Of a stretch of 64,000 bases of DNA, positions 46,028 through 56,195 are shown piece after piece. The translations under genes were made by a program, and so were the position numbers. Each line of letters begins with the position of its first letter. The stretch's first letter is position 1. A model generated the notes under the pieces. It searched no databases and was not told the DNA's origin. It saw only the letters and a list, made by a program, of their open reading frames with translations. Source of the DNA: Chloranthus sessilifolius. Taxonomy: Eukaryota > Streptophyta > Magnoliopsida > Chloranthales > Chloranthaceae. The stretch is from positions 73,621,901 through 73,685,900 of the forward strand of contig CM037591.1 in assembly GCA_021018995.1 (NCBI GenBank), given 5' to 3'.

Positions 46028-48448
46028 CTATTCCTTGCTAGCGCCCTTTGATTTTTTTGCGACGGCGAGAGGAGCTCTGGAAGGTCCGAATGTCCCCCAC
46101 CCTGGACCATGCCTGCAAGATCCTACTGAGCAAAGAACGCGACTCCTTAGCACGGGCATGCTGTAAGGCACAGTCAAAGTCAAGAGTCAGGATCAGTTAA
46201 GGGACAAATGATAATGAAATGAATGAGAGGAGTAGAGCAGTAAGGTACTCACCATCTCCACCTCCCTAAGCTCTGCATGATGACGATGATACTCTGCATG
46301 TTCCATGGCTGAGTTGAAGTCCTACGTTCAGAATGATATAACATTAGTTATCAGGGTAATCTTAAAGCATGTGCAATAGGAGGCTGAAACGGAAAGAGAT
46401 TGGGCGTCAGCAGACTTACCCTTAGAACCACCTTAGGAGGAGGGACACGGGCTGCCTCAGCAGAAAGCTACGCTTGTTTATCCACATCAGCGCAGAGGCT
46501 CGAAAGGAAGCTATCGTCCAGGCGTCGGAAGGTCTCGTAAACCACAGGTGGATCACCACCAGGGATACCAGCATGAGAGGTACTTGACGGACCAGCACCC
46601 GAAGAGCCCTCGCCCGAGGGACCCGCACCAGAAGGACTAGCACCAGAGGGATCTACCCCTGACATATCAGCTACACTAGGGCCGCCTTCCCCATCCGAAT
46701 CATCCCCTAGAGCAAACTGTGAACAGAACGAAGATTCGCTTAGAAGGAATGAAGGACCAAACTAAAGCATAAAGGGAACTAATCTAAGCTAAGAAGAATT
46801 ACCTAACCGAGTGGGCTACCGAACATAAGAAAATTAGCGCTAGGTACAAAGTGCAGAAAGATAAACCGATACTGCAGACACTCGTACCAAAGATGATAGT
46901 CCCCGGGCACATGGAGAGCATGGATGGGAAGCCCATTGTTGAAGAAGGCTATGGTAAGCTCCTCGATACTGCCAATGGGATACCAAACATCCATCAGAGG
47001 GTCCACAAGTATGGCATAATAATCCAGGAATTGGGGCACCACTCGCTCTCCCAGATAATAGAATTTAGCCCATGCTCCATAGAAGAAAACGACGCGACGA
47101 TTGTTAAATAGGCAGAAAGTGCCTACAGCTGCTCGGTCCCAGGAGGGGGATGCAAGGTACAGGTCAGGGAGGATCTGCCCAAGTAAAAAAAAAGAATCCA
47201 AGCAATTAGCACATTAGTAAAAGGAGAATTTCGAGCTAAGAACAAACAAAGTTGAAAGAGAGTTTTACCTGCTCAGGAACCATCAAGTCGAGTTGGGACC
47301 TCAGACCCATCTCCAAGTGCTTTAAACCTACATCGCGATGCCGGGCCTGATTTCAGCTGCTGAGGAGGGGATAGGTGAGCACCTCTGAGAAAAGAAGCAG
47401 GTGCCCAGGGTGAAAGTGATGATATCCCCATACCTTAAAATGGGGCATTGCACAAGAGTGGGTCAGTAGCATATATGGATCATTCAAAAAAACAAATGGC
47501 AAAGGCAAAGGAGTGAGGAATTATCTCCAGGGCAGCCCAAAATCTAATAACAGACTTTGAATCCCCGGTCGTGACCCGAGACAAATTGTACATCAACCAC
47601 ACATACCCTACCCCTCCCCAGTCCTACCTGTGGACATCACCCCAGTTGTCCATCACCCTCAGCAAGGATAGGCTGACTCGGCCACCGCTCACATTGGTAA
47701 AAAGGGTCTTACTGAGCAGGACCAGGAGAGTGATGCAGGCTAGGGCGATCGCCGGCTCCGGCGTGATGTAGAGCACCCGGTCCGACTGACCTAGATCCAC
47801 TAACTCATCAGGTGTATAAAGTGAGGTCAACCAAGACATCTTGACCTCGGTGCCATGTGTCTGCCTGCGAGGAGGATAGGCCCCAATCAACCGAATGATG
47901 TCCTCTTGACTCGGCACCGCGAGATCGGATATCGGTATCCCCCCTATCCTGATGCCAATAATCATGGCCTAATCGACGGGCGTCAAAGTCATCTCTGCGT
48001 ACGACATGTGAAAGGTCATTGTCTCTTGGCGAAACTGTTCAATCAGGGCTTTCAGATAGGTAATGTCAGCCCTCATGGCGGGGCAAGATAGAAATTCTCT
48101 GAAGCCCACCTGTGCCAGAAGGACCTTTACTACGGGAGGGACGTAGAGGTAGAAATCTTGGAAGTCGAGCCACCCGCCACGGAATACAATGTTGGGCAGG
48201 TCTTGCACCCAAGAAAATGTGCATCAGATCACAAGGGCAAAGCAAAAACTACATAATGGAAATGAATTGAACCTCTCTTTTACCTTGCCCACTATCTCGA
48301 ACTTGGTGAAGGAGGCCGGCTCAGGCGGCCTTGCCTTGCATCTCGAGCCACGGGCCCGCTCTCCGATCTATCCAGATGAACTGCTCTCCCCGCGGGTCAT
48401 ATACAATCTTAGGCCCCTCTTGAAAATATGCTCAGCCTCACCCAACAT
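46028..48448 (-). pseudogene. Antisense gene 2 of element B: PMD gene with introns
   Basis: A likely start is at 48448 (MLGEAEHIF) and the end, KKSKGASKE, at 46028, a basic tail as in C. PMD blocks: FRQETMTFHMSYAEMTLTP, AIALACITLLVLLSKTLF and MDNWGDVHR (47624-48208). A Ser/Gly/Pro-rich part (GASPSGAGPSGEG) lies near 46600. Splice donors on the minus strand (GT complement at 46251, 46418, 46801, 47267 and 48283) correspond to those in C. Such a gene could interfere with the host MAIN/MAIL silencing pathway, which is inference. Broken. Confidence 0.75.
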
Positions 48449-48509
48449 TCTGGGGCAACAAGAAGCAATCACGTCAGAGCAGATCAATGATAAAGAGCCA
48501 TGATATTCT

Positions 48510-49193
48510 CTGCTACAAAAGGGAGGTAAGCATGCTCACCCTTCCCCTTTCTTTTCACATATTTTCATAAATGAGAGATACACATGCCTAAACAAAAAAA
48601 GAGATCCCTTTTAGGTTGAAAATGCAAAAAAAATCTTTCTTTAGAAAATGGCAAAAAAAATAAAAAAATTCCCCTTCCTATCTTTGAAAATGAAGCAAGT
48701 TAGAATCAAATAAAATCATTCTTTTATGTTTCTAAAAAATAATAAAAAAAGCCCTTCTTTTACACTTAGAAAAACAAAAAAAAATCCTCCCTTTATGTCT
48801 AGGAAAATAAAAGCAAAAAAAAAGGAGAGAAAGAAATCATCATCACGCTTCAAAACAAAAAAATCTTTCTCTTCTCCTTAGGTCCCAAGGAAAAAACAAG
48901 CAGCCATTTCTTCATGTTCCTAAACATAGAAAACCAAAAACAAAAAAAATTTCTTTCCTTTACCTTATTCACAAAAGTAAAAAAAATAAAAATTAAAATA
49001 ATAATCATTTACTTTGTTTGTCAAAATAAAAAGTAAAAACCAAAAATAAAAAATTCTCTTCACTTTACTTTGCAAATAAAAAAAAATCAACCAAAAATCC
49101 TTTGCTTTATTTTAATGAAAACAAAAACAAAAAAATTTCTTTGCAAAAAATATAAACCAAAAAATCCCTTTCCATATACACAAATAAAAACAA

Positions 49194-49224
<31 letters not shown>

Positions 49225-49240
49225 TAGGCACCAATAAATC
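48510..49240. other. A-rich spacer or intron, element B
   Basis: Very A-rich with AAAATAAAAA and pyrimidine words; a TA microsatellite lies at 49198-49222. It occupies the place of the probable first intron of antisense gene 2. No gene seen. Confidence 0.6.
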
Positions 49241-49394
49241 CATGAAATAACAAAATAGGACATGGTTCATGAAGAATCATCCACACTTCATCAATAAACA
49301 TACACACCATATAAATAAACCATTACTCATCAAAGAATACAGGATCATGATTAAATCTACAAGAAAAAGCAAGAAAAATCAAAGAAAATGGGTT

Positions 49395-49690
49395 TTAATG
49401 GTTACCTTTAGAGGGAAAAGGGGTCTTTGATCTAGTGTGACCCGACGATCGATCCACACAAGCAAAGCAACGTCAATGGGGCACACGTAGAGGCAATGTA
49501 AAGGAACCCTAGGAGGGGGGCAGTTTTCGGCTTCAAAGAGGAAGGAGGGGGAGAAAATTTTGAAATAAAGGCCCGGCCAAACTGTAACTAAATTGCTAAT
49601 TTCAAAATGTTTCCATTGCTTGGCGCAACTAATAGTTGCGCCAAGCGAAATGTTTCCCACCTTTTGCTTGGCACAACTATTAGTTACGCT
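49395..49690 (-). promoter_or_regulatory. Leader exon and promoter region of antisense gene 2 with two B-type palindromes
   Basis: Bases 49395-49590 align with 15490-15660 of C; a donor (AAAGGTAACC on the minus strand) lies at about 49403. Just upstream on that strand are palindromes at 49622-49642 (perfect, arms GGCGCAAC and GTTGCGCC) and 49670-49690, again 48 bases apart. Confidence 0.6.
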
Positions 49691-50764
49691 AGGCTATTTT
49701 GAGGCCCCTAGGCCGGGTCTTGGGCCTGGTACGGGCCAAATGGGAAGACCGGTCCCCCTACTCTTTTTATTTATTCTGTCGCTCCCCGCAGATGCACGCA
49801 CTCCCAAGGCGGCATTTCGATCATCCTTCGAGTTGCCAAGAGAGCCATGATAGAGTAAGAGTAGATCGAGATCAATGAGCATCCCAGTCCTACACAAGAA
49901 AATATAAAGAAAAATCCAAAAAAATCCCCACAGAGAAGCCGGAAGTAGTCACAAGAAAAATCCACATAAAATAATAGCTTCAAATTTCCAAAAACAATCA
50001 CATAAAATAATAACTTCAAAACTCCAAAAAAATCACATAAAATAATAGTTGAAAATTTCAAAAAATTGCATAAAATAATAGAAAAATCAAACACAGATTT
50101 GTATTCCCCACAGAGATGCACAAGCATAAGGCGGTAAAACGTCAATATTTTATCCGCAATGCAGTTGTGCCACACTAAAGTTCTGAGTCAGAGATTCACC
50201 TTGGATTTTTGGACCCTACTTTAAGGAAGGAGCAAGCGATATCAAGCATCCAATGTTTGATCGAGTCAACTCGCTAAATCTTTGCGATGAAGCGTTTGAT
50301 GTGAACTTAAGTGTCTTAATCTTTAGATTCTCTATTGGAAAAGGTCAATCGTTGGTTGAGACCAACCTGTTGAGAATGAGATTATGTGTCAATCAAACTA
50401 TGTGCAACCATGCATTCATAAGGGTTCATTTCCCTTTTTTTTTCTCTAGGCTTAAAACGGGTATGGGCAGTGGTATCCCTGTAAAGTGTACGCCATGCGT
50501 CTGGGTATTTATATGATGGTTGTTTATCCCCGTAAATTATACCTGGGTGGGTCTGGGTCAGGGCTTCTATCACCTTCGTTGTTACTTATTACCCCTGATG
50601 GGTGCATGATTATGCATAGTTAATTAATGTTTTTGATCATTGTCAGCAAAGACAAGGATTGGATGTCCCTTCATGGAGATACCCCAATATTTCGTTGGAT
50701 TTGTTCAAGGTAATCAAAGCTGGATGCTCTAGGCCATGTTAATCTAAGGCATGCTTTTGAAAAT
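49691..50764. other. Spacer, element B
   Basis: About 1.1 kb not found in C. It includes the 35-base tandem repeat at 49963-50085. I see no gene in the remainder. Confidence 0.5.
49963..50085 (+). repeat. Tandem repeat of 34-36 bases, element B
   Basis: Four copies of CACATAAAATAATAG or close variants start at 49963, 49999, 50034 and 50068, each followed by a TTCAAA and CCAAAAA-like word. Confidence 0.75.
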
Positions 50765-51338
50765 AGCACGCACTCCTAAAAAGCATTGTGAGATCTATTC
50801 ACTTTGCTCGGGCAGTCATGCTAAATAAACTTCAAGGTCGATAGGTTCGCCCAAAGACCTCGAACCTTGCTTTCAGCAGGGGCACCTACGAACTGTCAGA
50901 TGGGGCCATCAAATGCCTCGTACGATTGAACATAAACTGTGGAGCCTTGCGTATGCTTACTTCACACTTATCTTTGAATCTGAGTCGATCCCTCCCCTTT
51001 TACTCATGAAGCTGTTGCATTCAGAATGAATTTTAAACATCAGATACTTTCAAAATCATCCAGAGAAGCGAATATCTTTCCCGACTGTAGGGAGTTCGCA
51101 ACTCATTCCACCTCGGTTATGCCCAATAATGTCGCTAAGCGCTTGGGAACCGATTACCTTGAGAAACGAATGTTTAGCCTGGCATCCCAGGGCTTTTATT
51201 TTCTCATCGTGTTACTCATTTGATGTTTGAAGTTCATTCTGAATATAGCAGACCCGTCAGTAATGCCTTGGGCCTCTTCAGATGTCTCTTTTTCTTTGGC
51301 ATTTGATCATTAGTGATCGGATACCAAAAATGGGCATC
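50765..51338 (+). other. Conserved pre-LTR block and polypurine tract, element B
   Basis: Aligns with 16035-16595 of C (shared ACTCCTAAAAAGC, CGCCCAAAGACCT(C/T)GAACC and GTCGCTAAGCGCTTGG). It ends in CCAAAAATGGGCATC at 51324-51338, the likely plus-strand primer, directly before the LTR. Confidence 0.65.
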
Positions 51339-53019
51339 TGTAGAGACCCAAATTTGGCCCAAGGTTCGATCGAAACACCTTTCGAGAGAGGTGCAATTCT
51401 GAGCTTTTGATGACATGCATGGAACCTTTAAGAACCCCCCTAGAACCCTTAGAAACCTTTCCAAACCCTTAAGAATTACCTTAGATCCCTTAGGAATCTG
51501 ACCCAAACCTTTAAAAATCAATCGCGACCCTTAGAACCCATTTTGGACCTAAACCTAACCTCATCAAGAAAATGGTTGAGGAGGGGTGCATAAAACTAAC
51601 TACATCCCTCTACTATGATTGATTCTTATACCATTGAAAAAGTAGAGGTTTTCAGCTTTCCAACGGTCCAAGAATCGCCCAAATCGGAGGTATACATCAA
51701 AAGATATGGCAAATCGTGCCCGAAGGACATAAGAGTAAAATCAAGTGGCCCCCCTAGGGATTTGGCGCAAGTAATAGTTGTGCCAGGCTATTTATCCCCA
51801 GAAATGGCCTGGCACAACTAATAATTGTGCCAGTGATAATTTTGCCTGGCACAACTATTAGTTGCGCCAGGCCCCTTCTCCCAGGATTTAAGCCTAGCGC
51901 AACTAATAGTTGCGTCAGTATTAGTTGTGGACCCCACCCTCGCGAGCTAACTTCCAGGCACTGTTTAAACACTGTGTTACTGTACATTTGCCTGGCACAA
52001 CTATTAGTTGTGCCAGGCATATGAACAGTAACCTCTAGATTTTGCCCCAAAAATCGTGATTGGGGTTTGACTTGTTGACCACTTTGACCTTTGGGGTGTG
52101 TTTTGCTAGTTCTATTGCACACATTCCCTACCTATTTGCAACCCTTCAAGTGGCTTAAAGCCTCACCCCATCATCCACCATTGGAGGACTTTCTCACACA
52201 TTTTAAGGCTCTAAAAACCCTAGAAAACCTTAAATTTGAGATTACCTAATTGCTAAACCCATTTAGCTCCTTAGTGATCTCCTAATCCACCCATTTCCTA
52301 TAAATAGAGACCCCCACCCCTTGGTTTAAGGGTTGAGAATTTTTCTTAAGAGAGAAAGAGCTCAAAGTGAGAAGTTCTTCCTCCCTTTATGCACCATTTT
52401 TCACCTAAATTCCAGAATTCCAAAACCCCTTTCCAAGCTTGTTCTTACATCCAAAACCCTTAGCCTAGTTGTGTGTGATCCTCTAGCCTCCCTTCTCCAC
52501 CTCTTAGCTTTAAGTCTTAGGATTTAAAACCCTATTCCACACCATACAAAGCCTTCAAGAGCTCATCAAAGCAAGCCATGCAAGGCTCTCCTACGGTGCT
52601 ACAAGGGCCGGAGGGCTCCGACTCTCCCCTTTCTTCTCCTATCTCTTTCCAGCTCCCTCCATCCTCCCATTTGTGCCGTTATGCCGCCGACGTTTCGATA
52701 GGAACAGAGGGGCACAAATAGGATTCTAAGCCCTTTTGGGTAAGAGGAAGCTATTTTCTTCATTTTATTTTTGGCCATTAGTAGAGACCGCATTAAGCGG
52801 GTTGATCAGGTGCCTAAAACCTTTCTGATCGATAACCGAAGCCCCTACCCAAGAGCCTTTGGTGTGGACCGGATTCAGAGTTATATTTTTAGCACTACGG
52901 TGCTCATAAAAATGAACTAGGTTTCCTGGGACACCGAAAGCTCTGGGTGGCGACTCTATATTTTTTTGATAGAGAGCGCATTGTCGCGACAAGACCGTCT
53001 CGGATCCCACAGTTGCACA
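51339..53019 (+). repeat. 3' LTR of element B
   Basis: Starts TGTAGAGACCCAAATTTGG and ends AGTTGCACA. It is about 77 bases longer than the 5' LTR, mainly because it has two more palindrome segments. TATA box at 52299-52307. Confidence 0.9.
51764..52014. promoter_or_regulatory. Five B-type palindromes in the 3' LTR of B
   Basis: Copies at 51764-51784, 51811-51831, 51848-51868, 51896-51916 and 51994-52014. The second and fifth have no counterpart in the 5' LTR, where the flanking words are joined directly. Confidence 0.8.
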
Positions 53020-53968
53020 CCTCTGTTCTACCTAATCGATATCAGATGTTAGATCTGATCTCTTATAGTAATTGCAGCTTAAGGCTGAGTCATTGCAAGC
53101 TGTTTGTAGCAATGACAAGCTGAGCTAAAGGCCTTATTCAACCTGTTGCATGGTCCTTTTTGCGGGCATTAGTGAGCAGTAAGCCTTAGCAAAGCACTTA
53201 GGATCTTATAAGTTGGAATACCTATGGATGTCAGCCAGGTCTGTGCGTAGATCTGAGGAGCTTGTAGCACTGACATTACATAGTGCTGCAATAGTATTCA
53301 TGGCTGGAGTTGGTCTAGTGGCTGTGGAAATGATCAGTCAACTCTTATGGATTAGACTAGCAAATTTTTAGTTTAACTAATGAGATTTGACAGACTCTAT
53401 CGAATACCCTGTGACCATTATAGTGGACAGAATATAACCTTAAGATCGCCCCAAATGGCATGGGTTAAACTGTGAGCTTATACCTTGTTGAGGCTATTAA
53501 TAGTGTCTCAGCAAGGAGCACTGCAGAGACATACTAAATCTGAGTTACATTACTATATCATTAACTCTAGTTTAACTTGCTTACTTCCCATAATTTTTAT
53601 TTTTTATTTTGGCACACACTACCACCATCTTCTTCTAAACCCTTTCTTTAGGAAAGGGCTATATTTTATTTCTCTGTGTTTTTAGAATTAATTTAGTGTA
53701 GTCGTGACACCCAACTCTCTTTCTTTAGGATTGTCAGATCTGTAGCCAGATCTGGAGGCCTACTATTGTGGCCCATTTTGGGTTCTAGATTAATTTCTCT
53801 ATGGGATAAACTCTTATCAAAACTTGCTATAATGGACCCTATATCTTGCAGGACTGTGTTTATTTCAAACTTGCTATGCTGACCCATCTCCAATTTTCTC
53901 ACTCTTGATTTATTCTCTCCACTATTCTTAATAAAACATGCAGCAAGAGTCTTGAAAAAATGACAACA
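53020..53968 (+). repeat. 3' LTR of element A, right part
   Basis: Begins with the right target duplication of B (CCTCT, 53020-53024) and continues the LTR of A at TGTTCTACCTAATCGATATC, ending ATGACAACA at 53968 as in the 5' LTR. Confidence 0.9.
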
Positions 53969-53973
53969 CTAAT
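53969..53973 (+). repeat. Target site duplication of element A, right copy
   Basis: CTAAT, identical to 17443-17447. Confidence 0.9.
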
Positions 53974-54730
53974 CCCATTAGCTCTTAAGTGTCCCCTTAA
54001 CCACCCCTTTCTCTATAAATAGAGGCACCCCTCCCTTTACAAAGGCTTGAAAAAATTCCAAGAGAGAGAAAAAGATTAAGAGATCCCTTTCTCCCCTTTG
54101 GTGCACCAAATCCATACAAATTTCAGAATTCAAAACCATCATTTAGATCCCATCTTCCATAAAAAATCCTTCAGTCTAGGTGAGATCTACCCCCTAGCCT
54201 TCTTCCTCTACCCCTTAGCTACTAAGTTTTAGAGTTTAGAACCCATCTTCCAACCTTTCTAGCTATCGGAAGCCCCTCAAGTGCACCAACACGAAGGTCC
54301 ACAGCCGTGCTATAAGGGCTCGAGAGATCCGGCTCTCCCCTCTATTCCTCTACCTTCTTTGCTTTTCCTCTATCCTTGAATTTGCGTCGTTACGCAGCCG
54401 GAATTTCGGTGATTGCGGGGGGCAGAAATAGGATCGGAGTGCCTTTGGGCAAGAGGAAGTGCTATTTTATTTTTATTTTTTCTTTTTGGCCATAAGAAGA
54501 GACCACTTACGACCAAGTTGATCAGATGCCTAACATCTTCCTGATCGATAACCGAAGCCCATACCCAAGAGCCTTTGGCGTGAATCGGTGAATCAGAGTC
54601 ATATTTAGCACTTCGGTACATTTATTATTTATTTGAGGTTTCTCGGGACACCAAAAGCTCTGGGTGGCAACTCTATATTATTTGAAAAGGGCACATTGTT
54701 GCAACGGATCGATCAAGATCCTCGGTTGCA
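53974..54730 (+). repeat. 3' LTR of element C, right part
   Basis: Continues from 17447 after the insertion of A. It has the TATA box TATAAATAG (54014-54022), and CTGATCGATAACCGAAGCCC and GGGACACC words shared with the LTR of B. It ends near CTCGGTTGCA. The target duplication of C cannot be seen because its 5' end is outside the window. Confidence 0.8.
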
Positions 54731-56195
54731 CTCCATTGGTATGTATACAATGCATTATTTAGGGTGAATGCGAGGACCAATTGAGAGGGATTTAGCCTTG
54801 ATCCGTGTGAGTTTGCTCGTGAGGTTCCGACGTTAAGGTAGGGAAAAACTGTTGCCTGATTTGCTTGTTTTCTCAAATTCTTGTTATTGATGCATGTAGT
54901 ATATGTTTGATATGTTCTAGAACTAATATACGATAAATGTTGGCATGTTTTGAAGCCTTTAAATTGGATTTTGCACATGATTTGCATGTTTTAGTACACA
55001 ACATCTTGTTACATGACCTTATTTGATTCTACAAGTTTCAATCCTCCATATTTGAATGCTATCATTGCTATCTAATCTGTATGCGTGTTTGATCTTGTGC
55101 ACTCGTTGTGTCTCTGATCAAGTGACCCTGTTAACTTAGCTCAGGGGTTTAATGGTCTCAGTTCAAGTGACCCTGTTAACTTAGCTCAGGGGTTTGACGT
55201 TTCGGTTCAAGTGACTTTGTTAATGTAGCTCAAGGGCTTAATTTCTAGGCTCAAGTGACCCTATTAATGTAGCTTAGGGGCTTGACCTGTCTCATGTCAA
55301 GTGACCGTGTTAACGTAGATCAGGGGCTTGACTTCTTGGTTCTAGTGACCCTGTTAATGTAGCTCAGGGGCTGGACATTTGACCTCGCTTGTGATTCATG
55401 TTGCACATTCTTGTGATTTACTTTGCTTGAAATGCTTCCAAATCTTTGATACGCTTTGCTTGATCCAATATGCAACACTTTGACATGATTATTTGCATCC
55501 ATGAAAGCCTATGTTTGATATGATAACTGAAGTCTTTATTTCTTTAAATTGCTTTTATTTAAGCATTAAGATTCATGAATGAGAATGTTTAAAATAAGTA
55601 ATTTAGCATTGGTATTCTCTATTGAGCTTGGACTATAGCTCATTCCCTGACTATACGTCACAGCTGCAGGAGCTGATATCGCAAGGGATCCGGAGTAAGA
55701 GGAAGACTCGGATTATAACCCTAAAGATGAGGAGGAACCGCGTAAGGGGTTTTATTAGCAACTATTTTTGGTTGGGAGCTGAGATTGTTTTTGGGCTTTT
55801 GAGATATGGTATAGTACTTGTTAAACTAGATACGATTGAATACTGCGTTTCGCTGTTTAGGTGAAGGTCGGCCTTCATCGGTGGATTTATATTTTGGTTA
55901 TATGTGTGAATGGTGTATAGTTAACGGATACGTGTGTGAGATAGTTCTATTAGGTGATACTGCCATTGTGTTTCTGACTATAGCTTTATTTCTTTTCCGC
56001 TTTTCACACTTTACTTCTGCTTTTGTAAGCTTACCATTGTGAGATGGCCCGATCCTTCCTATTGCTTAATGTATGGAAAGATCGAGCTGTCAAAAAGTGA
56101 TGTATGCACTTCGATACCATAGTATCACTGTAATTTAGATCGCACGCGTGATCTGACGGCGTGGGTTTCATGGTAAGGAAATCTATGCCGTCACA
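54731..56195 (+). mobile_element. Element E remnant: right part of a chromovirus-like LTR split by C
   Basis: It has no LTR start but a clear end, GGTAAGGAAATC, then GTCACA at 56190-56195. It shares ordered words with the minus-strand LTR of F: AAGGTAGGGAAA (about 54837), then GAGCTTGGACT(A/G)TAGCTCAT and TCACAGCTGCAGG (55624-55672), then GGT(C/-)GGCC. The left part of this LTR should lie to the left of element C, outside the window. A tandem repeat sits at 55119-55375. Confidence 0.6.
55119..55375 (+). repeat. Tandem repeat of 44-46 bases in the E LTR
   Basis: Six copies marked AAGTGACCCTGTTAA(C/T) and TAGCTCAGGGG, starting at about 55120, 55164, 55209, 55253, 55299 and 55343. Confidence 0.85.

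Larger units (their letters stand above)
31559..53019 (+). mobile_element. Element B: complete-length Tat-lineage Ty3/gypsy retrotransposon
   Basis: The element is 21,461 bases long with LTRs of about 1604 and 1681 bases and a 5-base target duplication. It has every expected part: primer-binding site, leader, gag, protease with G-patch, RT, RNase H, second RNase H, integrase, two antisense genes and polypurine tract. This size and the extra RNase H fit the Tat/Ogre/Retand group. Coding regions look nearly whole in outline but carry perhaps ten or more breaks, so it is a fossil. Its LTRs differ by about 12 percent in the first third and about 5 percent later, by eye. Confidence 0.9.
17448..53968 (+). 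mobile_element. Element A: non-autonomous Athila-type retrotransposon, interrupted by B
   Basis: Without B the element is about 15.1 kb: LTRs of 2694 and 2692 bases, primer-binding site, gag, a second gene with its own promoter, a long 3' untranslated region and a polypurine tract. I find no protease, RT, RNase H or integrase between gag and the 3' LTR, so it would have depended on a helper. Both target duplications are intact. The LTRs differ by roughly 6 to 12 percent in the stretches I compared by eye, which suggests an insertion some millions of years old at usual plant rates. Coding regions are broken in several places. Confidence 0.85.
1795..54730 (+). mobile_element. Element C: Tat-lineage Ty3/gypsy retrotransposon, interrupted
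   Basis: About 16.4 kb of this element is visible once the insertion of A (17448-53968) is set aside; the 5' LTR and the start of gag lie left of the window. Parts in order: gag, protease with G-patch, RT and RNase H, second RNase H, integrase, two antisense genes, a conserved pre-LTR block and the 3' LTR. The same order and similar sequence are found in B. The second RNase H after the normal one is a hallmark of the Tat lineage. Coding parts carry many breaks, more than in B, so C looks older, which agrees with the nesting. Confidence 0.85.

Noticed and set aside
31559-54730. B and C as a local duplication of one element
   Set aside because: Each has its own borders and B has its own target duplication inside A; the palindromes and several repeats differ.
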